The position numbers were made by a program, and so were the translations under genes. The notes below the pieces were generated by a model. That model worked only from the letters and a program-made list of their open reading frames with translations, searched no databases and had not been told where the DNA came from. Positions 31,283 to 40,034 of a stretch of DNA of 64,000 bases are shown one piece after another. The first letter of the stretch is position 1. The number at the start of each line of letters is the position of its first letter. Origin of the DNA: an uncultured Acidobacteriota bacterium (GTDB lineage: Bacteria > Acidobacteriota > Thermoanaerobaculia > Gp7-AA8); assembly GCA_937870635.1 (NCBI GenBank), contig CALMZP010000019.1, positions 1 to 64,000 of the forward strand, in the 5' to 3' direction.

Positions 31283-32434
31283 CTACATGCCCTCGAAGGC
31301 ATTCTCCAGATCGCCGATCAGATCCTCGATGTCCTCAATCCCCACCGAGATGCGGACCAGCCCCGGTGTGATGCCGAGGCGCTTCCGATTTTCAGGGGGC
31401 ACGGAGCCGTGGGTCATCGATTCCGGGTGGGAGATCAGCGTCTCCACACCGCCCAGCGATTCGGCCAGCGAGCAAAGCTTCACGCGATCGAGGAACGCCT
31501 TCGCGTTCTCGCGCGTTCCGAGCTCGAACGAGATCATCGATCCGAAGCCGTTCATCTGCCGCTTCGCGAGCGCGTGCTGAGGATGATCAGGAAGCCCCGG
31601 GTAGTTGACCTTCTTCACCTTCCGGTTGCTGGCGAGGTACCGGGCCATGGCCACGCCATTCTCCTCATGGCGTTTCATGCGCACGGCGAGCGTCTTCGTT
31701 CCGCGGAGAACGAGCCAGGAATCGAACGGCGAGAGAATTGCGCCGACCGCGTTCTGCAGGAACCCGACTTTCTCAGCAAATTCGTCGGAATTCGACACGA
31801 CCACACCGCCGACGGAGTCGGAGTGCCCATTGAGAAACTTCGTCGTTGAATGGACGACCACGTCCGCGCCGAGCTCGATCGGCCGCTGAATGTACGGCGA
31901 GCAGAAGGTGTTGTCGACCACCACCATCGCGCCTGCACGATGCGCGACATCGGCGCACGCGGCAATGTCGCTGATCCGCATCATCGGATTCGTCGGCGTC
32001 TCCAGATAGAGGACCTTCGTCTCCGGTTTGATCGCCGCGCTTACGGAGTCGATGTTCGACGTGTCCACGTACGTGAACGTGAGCCCGAACTTCTCGAGCA
32101 CCCGGTGAAAAAGGCGGAATGACCCCCCGTACATGTCTTCGCCGGCGACGACGTGATCTCCGGCCTGCAGCGTGCGGAAGACGACGTCGATCGCCGACAT
32201 GCCCGACGCGAAGCAGTGCCCGTGCCTCCCGCGCTCGAGCGCGGCGAGATTGGCTTCGAGCGCGGAGCGCGTCGGATTCTTCGTGCGCGCGTACTCGTAG
32301 CCTTTGTGGCGTCCGAGCTCCGGCTGCACGTACGTCGAAGTCTGATAAATCGGGATCGTCACCGCGCCGGTGTGCGGCTCCGGCTCTTGACCCGCGTGAA
32401 TGCAGTCTGTTGCGAAGCCCATGATTTCCCTCAC
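31283..32434 (-). CDS. Cystathionine gamma-lyase / gamma-synthase family PLP enzyme
   Basis: 383 residues; a start at 32422 (MGFATDCIHAG, with GAGGGA upstream) is equally good. Cys/Met metabolism PLP family: GYEYARTKNPTRSALE, the DMYGGSFRLF loop, VVDNTFCSPYIQRP, and the PLP lysine in VVHSTTKFLNGHSD. Paired with a CBS-like gene, it most likely cleaves cystathionine to cysteine (MccB-like, reverse transsulfuration); MetB activity cannot be excluded. Confidence 0.93.
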   Translation of the reverse strand: MREIMGFATDCIHAGQEPEPHTGAVTIPIYQTSTYVQPELGRHKGYEYARTKNPTRSALEANLAALERGRHGHCFASGMSAIDVVFRTLQAGDHVVAGEDMYGGSFRLFHRVLEKFGLTFTYVDTSNIDSVSAAIKPETKVLYLETPTNPMMRISDIAACADVAHRAGAMVVVDNTFCSPYIQRPIELGADVVVHSTTKFLNGHSDSVGGVVVSNSDEFAEKVGFLQNAVGAILSPFDSWLVLRGTKTLAVRMKRHEENGVAMARYLASNRKVKKVNYPGLPDHPQHALAKRQMNGFGSMISFELGTRENAKAFLDRVKLCSLAESLGGVETLISHPESMTHGSVPPENRKRLGITPGLVRISVGIEDIEDLIGDLENAFEGM

Positions 32435-33411
32435 TCAGCTTCGGTTGGTTTCGCCCACTTCGAATAGATGCCTTTGGACATGTAGCGTTCTGCCGCGTCG
32501 GGGATCACGGTCACCACGCGTTTTCCGCGGCCGAGTTTCCGCGCGACCTGAAGCGCCGCCTCGACGTTTGCGCCCGCAGAGGACGCGCCCAGAATCCCTT
32601 CTTCGCGCGCGAGGCGGCGGACCATCGTGAACGCCGGGTCGTCTTCCACCATGATCACGTCGTCGACGAGCGACATGTCGAGGACCGGAGGGATGAACGT
32701 CGACGCGCCAATCCCCTCCACTTCGTGGGGGCCGGCTTCGCCGCCCTTGAGGATCGACCCCTGCGGCTCGACGACGACGCAGTAGACGTCAGCGATCCGT
32801 TCGCGCAGATACTTCGCCACGCCGGTGAACGTGCCGCCTGTACCTGCTCCGGCGACCCATCCGTCCACGCGCCCTTCCATCTGTTCGAAGATCTCCGGCG
32901 CCGTCGTCTCGTAGTGCGATTCCGTGTTGAACACATTGCGGAACTGCTGCGGCACATACGAGTTCGGAATCGACCTCGCCAGCTCCTCGGCTCGCGCGAT
33001 GGCGCCCTTCATCCCGGCGTCTTTCGGCGTCAGCTCGACGCGGCCGCCAAGGGCCTTCATGACTTCCTGTTTCTCGATGGAGAAGTTCTCGGGCACGCAG
33101 AGGATGACCTGGTAGCCCATGCCTGTCCCGGCGAGCGCGAGGGCGATGCCGGTATTGCCCGCGGTCGGCTCGATGATCGTGCCGCCCTTCTTCAGAAGTC
33201 CGGCGCGCTCGGCACGGGCGATCATGCCGGCACCGATGCGGTCCTTGATCGATCCGCCGGGGTTGAGGAACTCCAGCTTCACGAAGATGTCGGCGTCATC
33301 GCGACCGGGGATGTTGCGCAGCCGGACCATCGGCGTGTTTCCGATGAGATCGAGGACGTTGTCGACGGGAGTGGGCAGAGGACGGGCAGTCAAAGCGGGC
33401 GCATTATGCAT
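32431..33411 (-). CDS. Cystathionine beta-synthase-like / cysteine synthase family enzyme
   Basis: 326 residues, beta-family PLP enzyme. PLP lysine in NPGGSIKDRIG; substrate loop EPTAGNTGIALAL; PLP-phosphate GAGTGGTFTG. The Ala in EPTAGNTG (instead of Ser, EPTSGNTG, of CysK) and the linked gamma-lyase gene suggest a MccA/CBS-like role making cystathionine from serine or O-acetylserine and homocysteine. No regulatory CBS domain. CysK-type activity remains possible. Confidence 0.9.
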   Translation of the reverse strand: MHNAPALTARPLPTPVDNVLDLIGNTPMVRLRNIPGRDDADIFVKLEFLNPGGSIKDRIGAGMIARAERAGLLKKGGTIIEPTAGNTGIALALAGTGMGYQVILCVPENFSIEKQEVMKALGGRVELTPKDAGMKGAIARAEELARSIPNSYVPQQFRNVFNTESHYETTAPEIFEQMEGRVDGWVAGAGTGGTFTGVAKYLRERIADVYCVVVEPQGSILKGGEAGPHEVEGIGASTFIPPVLDMSLVDDVIMVEDDPAFTMVRRLAREEGILGASSAGANVEAALQVARKLGRGKRVVTVIPDAAERYMSKGIYSKWAKPTEAE

Positions 33412-33467
33412 TGCCTAGCGCGATCATTGCCATCACTGGCGGAGGCGGATGCGACGCGATGCATCCC

Positions 33468-33697
33468 GAGCGAAGCGTTTTCTGCATCCCGAGCGCAGCG
33501 AGGGATCTCCGGAAGCACCGGCAGGATCATTCAACATTCAACATTCAACATTCAACATTCGACATTCAACATTTCGGTCCTCCGTCGCAGGGAGACGGGA
33601 ATGGTGAATGTTGAATGTTCAATGTTGAATTAAATGTTGAATGATCCTGGGAATGATCCTGCCGGTGATACCGGAGATCCCTCGCTTCGCTCGGGAT
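33468..33697. repeat. Composite element: CATCCCGAG arms enclosing an inverted ATTCAAC heptamer repeat
   Basis: Outer arms 33485-33512 and 33671-33697 are reverse complements of the 28-bp family also seen at 12.2 kb (one mismatch). Just inside come CACCGGCAGGATCATTCAAC / complement, then tandem heptamers ATTCAAC (33530-33573) facing GTTGAAT units (33606-33645). A partial extra arm precedes it at 33468. It fills the gap before the zinc-ribbon gene; no coding sequence found here. Confidence 0.88.
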
Positions 33698-33703
33698 AAA
33701 CAT

Positions 33704-33731
33704 AAAAGGCGGGCCTCGCGGCCCGCCTTTT
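33704..33731 (-). terminator. Bidirectional rho-independent terminator
   Basis: AAAA-GGCGGGCC-TCGC-GGCCCGCC-TTTT: an 8-bp perfect stem with a tetraloop, flanked by A-run and T-run so it can work in both directions. It lies 25 bases past the stop of the zinc-ribbon gene on the minus strand. Confidence 0.88.
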
Positions 33732-33756
33732 CCTACTTCATTGAATGCTTAGAGTC

Positions 33757-34074
33757 TCAGGCCCAGCTGGACGGGCGTGAGGAGGAGCGGCGCTGGTTAT
33801 AGCAGTCGCGGCAGTAAACCGGCTTTCCGCTCACGGGGGTGAAGGGTACTTCGGTCGCGACTCCGCAGCTGTCGCACGTCACGCTGACCATCTGGCGCTC
33901 GCGGGAGCCACCATTGCCGTCACGGGCCGTCTTCCGCTTGTCGCGGCAGTTCTTGCAGCGCTTCGGCTCGTTGGTGAAGCCGCGCTCCGCATAGAAGGCC
34001 TGCTCATTCTTGCTGAACACGAATTCCTGTCCGCAATCGGCGCAGTTGAGGGACTTGTCGTTGAATGTATCCAT
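33757..34074 (-). CDS. Small double zinc-ribbon protein
   Basis: 105 residues from the ATG at 34074, supported by AGGAGAT upstream. Two Cys4 units: CADCGQEFVFSKNEQAFYAERG...CKNC (residues about 10-45) and CDSCGVATEVPFTPVSGKPVYCRDC (about 70-95; landmarks CDSCG and YCRDC). The first matches the 'probable zinc-ribbon' (zf-trcl) family and the second the small CxxC-CxxC family with VPFxPxxGKPVYC. It might bind nucleic acid; unknown function. Ser/Arg-rich tail. Confidence 0.85.
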   Translation of the reverse strand: MDTFNDKSLNCADCGQEFVFSKNEQAFYAERGFTNEPKRCKNCRDKRKTARDGNGGSRERQMVSVTCDSCGVATEVPFTPVSGKPVYCRDCYNQRRSSSRPSSWA

Positions 34075-34254
34075 GAACCTTTGATCTCCTAAGTTGTACA
34101 ACTGGAACTGATGTTTGCCGCAGCGTGACACGCGCGGGGTGCCGCGACCAATTGCCCCCGCATCTGGATTGGTACCACCCTTCTTCGGATCAGCCCCCTT
34201 CCGGAACGAAACGCAATACGGCCCCGCGAACGCACGTGCTGTTCTTAGGTGTGA

Positions 34255-34300
34255 TCATGTATTGGATTCGTTGGGCTGAGTTTTAGCATACGTATTCCAA
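34255..34300 (+). promoter_or_regulatory. Candidate promoter upstream of the DUF72 gene
   Basis: In the 262-bp divergent gap 34075-34336, TTGGGC (about 34271) is followed after 16 bp by TATTCC (about 34293). This is a weak sigma-70-like match about 40 bp before the DUF72 start. The rest of the gap shows no repeats. Confidence 0.25.
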
Positions 34301-34336
34301 TGAAGGCAACGACTTACGGGTGATCTTCAAATAAGA

Positions 34337-35170
34337 ATGCACAAGGTTCGTGTCGGTCCGGCAGGATGGAGTTACACCGACTGGGAAGGAACCGTTTATC
34401 CGAAGCAAAGATCGAAATTCGACCCGCTCGCGTACCTGGCCAGCTTCTTCGAAACGATCGAGATCAACTCGCCCTTCTACCGCATCCCTCCACCCGCCCA
34501 CGCGAAGAGCTGGGCGCGCCGCGTCGGCAGTAATCCTGACTTCCGGTTCACCACCAAGGTCTTCCGCGGCTTCACGCACGAGAAGGCTTCGCTGACGCCG
34601 GATGACGTCAAGGCCTTCAAGCTCTACCTCGACCCCCTCATGGACTCCGGCCGCCTCGGCGCCCTGCTGCTGCAGTTTCCATGGAGCTTCAAGAACAGCG
34701 ACGAGTCACGCGCAAAACTCGAGCAGCTGTTCCATGCGTTCGCCGAATACCCGAAAGCGCTGGAGGTCAGGCATGCCTCGTTTCAGAACGACGAGTTCCT
34801 CCGCTTCCTCGACGAGCAGGGCGTGGGATTCGTGAACGTCGACCAGCCGCTCTTTCATGACTCGGTCAAGCCGTCCGACGCGGTGACGGGCCCTGTCGCG
34901 TACGCGCGCTTTCATGGAAGGAACTACGAGAAGTGGTTCGCGCACGAAGAGAGCTGGGAGCGCTACAACTACCTGTACTCGAGGGATGAGCTCGAGCCGT
35001 GGGTCGAGAGGATCGAGACCATGGCCAGAAGCCAGGACACGTACGTGATCACGAACAATCACTTCCGAGGCCAGGCCATCGTGAACGCGGCGGAGTTGAA
35101 GGAGGCACTGGGACAGGGAGGAAAAGTCCCGCCGCAGGTGAAAGAGGCCTATCCGGAGCGATTCAGGTGA
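34337..35170 (+). CDS. DUF72 family protein
   Basis: 277 residues, TIM-barrel-like DUF72 (YecE family). Landmarks: VRVGPAGWSYTDWEGTVYP, FFETIEINSPFYRIP, FRFTTKVFRGFTH, and the C-terminal DTYVITNNHFRGQAIVNA. Function of the family is unknown; some members sit near Fe-S or DNA metabolism genes. Monocistronic here. Confidence 0.92.
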   Translation: MHKVRVGPAGWSYTDWEGTVYPKQRSKFDPLAYLASFFETIEINSPFYRIPPPAHAKSWARRVGSNPDFRFTTKVFRGFTHEKASLTPDDVKAFKLYLDPLMDSGRLGALLLQFPWSFKNSDESRAKLEQLFHAFAEYPKALEVRHASFQNDEFLRFLDEQGVGFVNVDQPLFHDSVKPSDAVTGPVAYARFHGRNYEKWFAHEESWERYNYLYSRDELEPWVERIETMARSQDTYVITNNHFRGQAIVNAAELKEALGQGGKVPPQVKEAYPERFR

Positions 35171-35314
35171 CAACGAAAGCCGTGCCGATGGCGCTGTGGC
35201 CGGAGGGCGATGCGTGGGGCGGTGGTGGCCGTTTCGAAAACCGGAAAGACCGGCCGGCCGGAAGAAACGCGGCGCGAAAACTCTTCCAAGGGGCATCGCG
35301 GCTTACCGCGGCCA

Positions 35315-36817
35315 ATGGAAACGTCAGCCGAACAGGAACTTCGCCGCCGCGACGAGGTATTCAAAGCCCTCGTCGAGAACACCCCCGATCTCATCGCGCG
35401 TTTCACCCGCGAGCTCCGCCGCTGCTACGTCAACCCCGCAATCGAGCGCCTGACCGGCCTGCCGTACTCGGAGCTGGTCGGCAAGACGCTCGGCGAGCTC
35501 AATTTCGACGCACGATTCAGCGCACCGATCGAGCAGGCGCTGCGGGACGTCTTCGCCACAGCCACGGAGCGAACGATGGAAGCGTTCCTGCCCAGCCCGG
35601 CCGGCGAGCGGATCTACCAATTGCGCATCGTTCCAGAGTTCACGCGGACCGGAGAAGTCGAGTTCGCGCTCGTCATCAGCCGCGACATCACGACGATCCG
35701 GCACGAGGAAGCGGAACACCGGCGGCTCCAGCGCGAGCTGGAGCATGCGAACCAGCTGATCGGGCTCGGGCGGGTTGCGTCCGCGATGTCACATGAATTC
35801 AACAACGTGCTCATGGGGATCCAGTCGTTCGCCGAGATTGTGTTGCGGTCAGGTCACGAGCCGCGCGTGCTCGATGCGGCGAGCCGCATCCTTCAATCGG
35901 TCGTCCGGGGCCGTGCCATCACGGAGGAGCTGCGCGCATTCGCGCGCCCTCAGGCGCCGGCTCGCAGTCCCATCGACGTTCGCTCGTGGCTGTACGAAGC
36001 GTTTCTGAACGAGTTGCCCGATCATGTGACGTTCGAAATCGAAGTCGAAGGAACGCCCAAGATTCACGGCGACCCGCTGCAACTCACCCAGGTCATCGCC
36101 AACATCATCGTCAACGCGCGCGAGGCGATCGGAGGCGAGATAGGGTCGGTCCGCCTGAGAGCGAACACAAGCGCCGACGGAACGCTCGTCGAGATCACCG
36201 TCACCGACGACGGCCCGGGGATCGATCCGCGGGCGCGGGCGCGCATCTTTGAACCGTTCTTCACGACCAAGGAAGGCGGCACCGGTCTCGGACTGGCGAT
36301 CGCTCATCAGGTCATCGCCTTGCACGGTGGCCAGCTTTCTGTCGAGAACAACGCGTCTCGGGGAACCATGGTTCGAATCGCCCTCCCGTCGACCGCGAGC
36401 GCGGATGAGCATCCCTCGGCCACTCGTCCCGCCGCCACCGCTGCGCCGCGGCGTCCGGAGAGGATCCTCTTCGTCGAAGATGATGAAGCCGTGGCGGCGG
36501 GCGTGATCGCTCTGCTGGAGGACGAGCACATCTTTGTACGGCGTGCGCGCGATGGCGCCGAGGCGCTCAGGATCCTTCGGGATTACCAGCCCCAGGCTTT
36601 GCTGATCGACATCAATCTTCCCGACTGGAACGGCTTCGACCTGTATGACGAGGTCACCGCCTCGTTCGAGCCGCTCCCGGTCGTCTTCGCGTCGGGCCAC
36701 GCGGACGCCGGGCGACTCGGCAGTCTGAAGACATCCGCTCCCGTGCGCATGCTGAAGAAGCCGTACGCAATCGACACGTTGCTCGAGGCTCTCGAGACCC
36801 TGGCCGCGGTTGGGTGA
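35315..36817 (+). CDS. Hybrid PAS histidine kinase with C-terminal receiver
   Basis: 500 residues from METSAEQEL (35315); a GTG/ATG farther upstream would add 35 basic residues. Domains in order: PAS (about 12-130; ENTPDLIARFTREL), HisKA (about 140-205, phospho-His in SAMSHEFNNVLMG), HATPase (about 245-360; N-box NIIVNAREAIGG, G1 DDGPGID, G2 GTGLGLAI), and receiver (about 385-495; acidic VEDDEA, phospho-Asp in LLIDINLPDWNG, Lys in MLKKPYA). Cytoplasmic, no membrane segment. First gene of a signalling cluster with the KaiC-like gene. Confidence 0.9.
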   Translation: METSAEQELRRRDEVFKALVENTPDLIARFTRELRRCYVNPAIERLTGLPYSELVGKTLGELNFDARFSAPIEQALRDVFATATERTMEAFLPSPAGERIYQLRIVPEFTRTGEVEFALVISRDITTIRHEEAEHRRLQRELEHANQLIGLGRVASAMSHEFNNVLMGIQSFAEIVLRSGHEPRVLDAASRILQSVVRGRAITEELRAFARPQAPARSPIDVRSWLYEAFLNELPDHVTFEIEVEGTPKIHGDPLQLTQVIANIIVNAREAIGGEIGSVRLRANTSADGTLVEITVTDDGPGIDPRARARIFEPFFTTKEGGTGLGLAIAHQVIALHGGQLSVENNASRGTMVRIALPSTASADEHPSATRPAATAAPRRPERILFVEDDEAVAAGVIALLEDEHIFVRRARDGAEALRILRDYQPQALLIDINLPDWNGFDLYDEVTASFEPLPVVFASGHADAGRLGSLKTSAPVRMLKKPYAIDTLLEALETLAAVG

Positions 36818-36842
36818 CAGAGGGCCTGTCCCGAGGTTCCCT

Positions 36843-36918
36843 CTCAGAGGTCCAGGGCGCACAGAGAAGACTCGGAGTCTCCTCTGTGCATCTCTGTGCT
36901 CTCTGCGCCCTCTCTGGT
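36843..36918. repeat. CTCTGTG-type inverted repeat / hairpin
   Basis: GCACAGAG-A-AGACT-CGG-AGTCT-C-CTCTGTGC (36859-36889) forms a near-perfect 13-bp hairpin. It is flanked by more CTCTG(T/C)G-like units (to 36918) whose complements partly occur on the left. It looks like yet another inverted-arm repeat with a 7- to 10-nt unit. It fills the 208-bp gap before the next gene; I see no promoter. Confidence 0.65.
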
Positions 36919-37025
36919 GATCGCCGCATCCAAAGTGTGCAAAAGTGAACAACCTGGCGATCGCTCTCCTGCCAAGATGGTTGACCGGACCGAGACCGCC
37001 GACATGGTCCCCGGTGCGGTTCGGT

Positions 37026-37469
37026 ATGAACGCGCCAGCCAAAGAAGAACTGAAGTCGATCGCGGCGAGGGTGCTTCATCGTCGCCTCGACTCGAGCGCG
37101 AGTCCGGATCCGGAGAAGATGCTGTCCGCGATCGGGCGCGCGTGGGATGACGCCGGGAAGCTGCTGGCCCCGATCATAGGAGAGGCGGGCTTCAGCGCGT
37201 TGCGTTCGCGGGCATTGCACCTCGCCCAGCGCGAATACCCTCCGGACAGGGCGGCGGCGCCAACGGCGGCGGAAAAGCTGCCAGTCGACCTCGAGACCTG
37301 GCTCCAGCAGTTCGAGCCGGCGCTTACCATCGAGGCTGCATCGGCGATGTTTTCGGCGTTCGCAAACCTTCTTCACAACCTGATCGGCGAGCGATTGACG
37401 ATGCGTCTCCTGCGAAAGGCGTGGCCGGAAGGCTTCCCACCCCCGGAGTCGAAGGAGACTGGACCATGA
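37026..37469 (+). CDS. Small helical protein encoded next to a KaiC-like ATPase
   Basis: 147 residues from the ATG at 37026 (a GTG at 36945 is possible). Predicted all-alpha: KEELKSIAARVLHRRL, PEKMLSAIGRAWDDAGKLLAPIIG, IEAASAMFSAFANLLHNLIGERL. I recognise no family. Its stop overlaps the KaiC-like start by 4 nt (ATGA), implying translational coupling and probably a physical or regulatory link. Confidence 0.72.
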   Translation: MNAPAKEELKSIAARVLHRRLDSSASPDPEKMLSAIGRAWDDAGKLLAPIIGEAGFSALRSRALHLAQREYPPDRAAAPTAAEKLPVDLETWLQQFEPALTIEAASAMFSAFANLLHNLIGERLTMRLLRKAWPEGFPPPESKETGP

Positions 37470-38935
37470 CAGACAGCGTAACGATCCGCCAGCTTGAAAC
37501 GGGGGTGCCGGGACTGGACGCCATCCTCGGAGGAGGCCTCCCGGAGTTCTCCTTCAATCTCATCGCAGGCGCGCCCGGCTCAGGGAAGACGACGCTGGCG
37601 CAACAGATCATGTTCGGGCTCTGCACCGGAAACCTCCGGGCGATCTACTTCACAGTCGTTGGTGAGCCGCCGCTGAAGATGCTCCGCTACCAGCAGCAGT
37701 ACACGTTCTTCGACATGGATCGCGTCGACGATTCGATCCGGTTCGTGAACCTCGGGGAGGATCTGATCGGCGGCTCGCTCGAGAAGGTCCTGGCACGCAT
37801 CGTCCGCGAAGTGGAAGCAGTGAATCCCGCCGTCGTGATCGTCGACTCTTTCCGCTCGATCGCGCAATCGGCCGCCGGAAGTGCGCGAACGGCGGACCTC
37901 GACCTGCAGCACTTCGTCCAGCAGCTCGCCATCAGGCTGACCGGCTGGGAATCGACCACCTTCCTCGTCGGCGAATACGACCCTTCGGAAACAGTGCACA
38001 ACCCCGTCTTCACGGTAGCAGACGGGGTCCTGTGGCTGGACCAGAGCGTCGACCGCAATTCAGTCGTCCGCAAGATTCAGGTCATGAAGATGCGGGGGCA
38101 GGGGCCAAGCCCTGGATTGCATACCTACCGGATCACGAGCGACGGCATCGAAGTGTTTCCGCGCGTCGTCATCGGCGAAGCTGAGAAGGAAACGAGGGAC
38201 AGCAGGGAAAAGCGCCTGTCGATCGGGGTTCCCAGGCTCGACGAGATGCTCGGTGGGGGAATCCCCCCGAGATACTCCGTGCTGGTCGCCGGACCATCGG
38301 GGTCAGGTAAGAGCGTGCTGGCGACGCAGTTCATCATGGAGGGCGTCCATCGAGGCGAGCCCGGAATTGTCGCGGTGTTCGAGAAAAGGCCGAGTGTCTA
38401 TTCCGAGGTTGCGCCGGGCGGTCATGCTTTCGAGGAAATGGTGCGCGCGAGACGGATCGGGATCGTCCAGATGCGGCCCCTGGATCTTTCGATCGATGAA
38501 ACGCTGCACGAGATCGTCGAAGAGATTTACCGCCGCAAGGCCAAACGGCTGGTGATCGATTCACTCTCCGGCTTCGAGCTCGCACTGGCTCCGACGTTCC
38601 GCGAGGATTTCCGCGAGTCGCTCTATCGCATGGTGGCCGTGCTCACTTCCAAGGGTATTACGATGCTGATGACCGCCGAACTCGAGGACAGCTATTCCGA
38701 TCTTCGGTTCAGCCCGCACGGAACGGCGTTTCTGACTGACGCGATCATCGTCCAGCGATACATCGAGCTGGACGGGCGCCTGCAGCCGATCATGGCCGTG
38801 GTCAAGGTCCGGGGGAGCGCCCATAGCAGAGATTTCCACGCTTTCAGCATCACGAACGAGGGGATCGTGGTGGGCGAACCGATGGCGGGTTATCGGGGAC
38901 TGCTCACCGGAACACCGGTGCAGGACGGCGGATGA
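37466..38935 (+). CDS. KaiC-like double-domain RecA ATPase
   Basis: 489 residues from the ATG at 37466. Two tandem KaiC/RadA-type domains: first Walker A GAPGSGKTT (35-43), second GPSGSGKS (276-283), each after a KaiC motif (GVPGLDAILGGGLP; GVPRLDEMLGGGIPP), with Walker B VVIVDSF and LVIDSLSG. Cyanobacterial KaiC has paired catalytic Glu residues in each domain; here only single Glu are seen (VVGEPP, VFEKRP). No KaiA or KaiB gene is adjacent. Encoded between a small helical protein and a histidine kinase with 4-nt overlaps. A signal-integrating ATPase is likely. Confidence 0.9.
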   Translation: MTDSVTIRQLETGVPGLDAILGGGLPEFSFNLIAGAPGSGKTTLAQQIMFGLCTGNLRAIYFTVVGEPPLKMLRYQQQYTFFDMDRVDDSIRFVNLGEDLIGGSLEKVLARIVREVEAVNPAVVIVDSFRSIAQSAAGSARTADLDLQHFVQQLAIRLTGWESTTFLVGEYDPSETVHNPVFTVADGVLWLDQSVDRNSVVRKIQVMKMRGQGPSPGLHTYRITSDGIEVFPRVVIGEAEKETRDSREKRLSIGVPRLDEMLGGGIPPRYSVLVAGPSGSGKSVLATQFIMEGVHRGEPGIVAVFEKRPSVYSEVAPGGHAFEEMVRARRIGIVQMRPLDLSIDETLHEIVEEIYRRKAKRLVIDSLSGFELALAPTFREDFRESLYRMVAVLTSKGITMLMTAELEDSYSDLRFSPHGTAFLTDAIIVQRYIELDGRLQPIMAVVKVRGSAHSRDFHAFSITNEGIVVGEPMAGYRGLLTGTPVQDGG

Positions 38936-39825
38936 ACAAACTGCCGATGCGCGAAAAACGAAAAACGAAAGCGAAGCCCTCTGCTCCGGATAGCGTGGAT
39001 GCTCGCGAAGCGGCGGTGGCTCAGGCCTGGGTCGACCTGGAAACGGTCATGGGTGACCTTCGCGAGGCGAATGGACACCTCGTCCTCGCGAATCTCCGGT
39101 CGCAGGAACTGGCGAGCGAAGTCCGCCGCCTGTACGAGGAGGCCACGAGCGCCAGCGAAGCAAAAGACGCATTCTTCGAACAGGTCTCCCACGAATTGCG
39201 CACGCCGATGACGTCGATCAGCGGATGGGCATCGCTGCTGGGAATCCATACCGACCCGGAGACGATCTCCGAGGCGGCTCGTGCGATCGCCGGCAGCGCG
39301 GCCATCCAGGCGAAGCTGGTCAACGACCTCCTCGATGTGTCGCGCATCATGACGCGGAAGTTCGACGTCGCGCCGATCGAGACCGACCTGCGTAGAACCG
39401 TCGATGAAGCGGTCACCGCGATGCGGCCCGCGGCGGTGACGAAAGGCGTTTCCCTGAAGGTGAGTGGTGAGCAGGGAATTCTCATCGACGGCGATCCGCT
39501 TCGATTGCGCCAGGTTCTCGACAATCTCCTGTCCAACGCGGTGAAGTTCACCCCCACCGGCGGCGTCATCAATGTGAACGTGACGCGCGCGGGTGGCGAG
39601 GCGGTGCTGGAAGTACGAGACAACGGCGAGGGAATCCTGCCCGACTTTCTTCCCCACGTTTTCAAGCGCCACGCGCAGGCCGCGAGCGGACGCTTCGGCG
39701 GCCTCGGTCTGGGGCTGGCCATCGTCAAGCACATCGTCGAGCTGCACGGTGGAACGGTGGTGGCCGAGAGCGCGGGGCCCGGCAGGGGGGCGACATTCAC
39801 GGTACGCGTTCCCGGAGCGCGCTGA
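38932..39825 (+). CDS. Soluble sensor histidine kinase
   Basis: 297 residues, start overlaps the KaiC-like stop (ATGA). Basic N-terminus, a coiled coil (about 45-80), HisKA with phospho-His in [12 protein letters not shown], HATPase with N-box [16 protein letters not shown] and [12 protein letters not shown]. There is no recognisable sensor domain and no membrane helix, so input probably comes from its partner, plausibly the KaiC-like protein (compare SasA-KaiC in cyanobacteria). No response regulator gene follows; the receiver of the upstream hybrid kinase may serve. Confidence 0.92.
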   Translation: MNKLPMREKRKTKAKPSAPDSVDAREAAVAQAWVDLETVMGDLREANGHLVLANLRSQELASEVRRLYEEATSASEAKDAFFEQVSHELRTPMTSISGWASLLGIHTDPETISEAARAIAGSAAIQAKLVNDLLDVSRIMTRKFDVAPIETDLRRTVDEAVTAMRPAAVTKGVSLKVSGEQGILIDGDPLRLRQVLDNLLSNAVKFTPTGGVINVNVTRAGGEAVLEVRDNGEGILPDFLPHVFKRHAQAASGRFGGLGLGLAIVKHIVELHGGTVVAESAGPGRGATFTVRVPGAR

Positions 39826-39923
39826 GAATCGAACGCTCCTTGATGCCATTGCCCGCGGCCGCGTGGCTCGCGGCCTGGAAGAGAAAGGCAATCCCCGTGA
39901 AGACGTCGTTTGTGCGAGGCATG

Positions 39924-39998
39924 GTGGAGCGCGGGCGACCTCGCCCGCGGTTTCTCGCCGCACAGGAAACCGGCGGGCGAGATCGCCCGCGGCTCCAC
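39924..39998. repeat. Paired REP element, GCGGGCGA family
   Basis: Two palindromes, GCGGGCGA-CC-TCGCCCGC and GCGGGCGA-GA-TCGCCCGC, separated by GGTTTC...GAAACC. The whole is bounded by GTGGAGC / GCTCCAC, so it folds as a three-part structure. It is the complete form of the single elements at 1.8 and 20.3 kb. It lies in the 209-bp gap before selB; the rest of the gap shows nothing else. Confidence 0.82.
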
Positions 39999-40034
39999 TG
40001 ATCTTCGCGAGAGCCACGGTACCATTCGCACCCG

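Noticed and set aside
33530-33650. CRISPR array
   Set aside because: The repeated units are 7 nt, contiguous and inverted; there are no 20-40 nt repeats separated by unique spacers.
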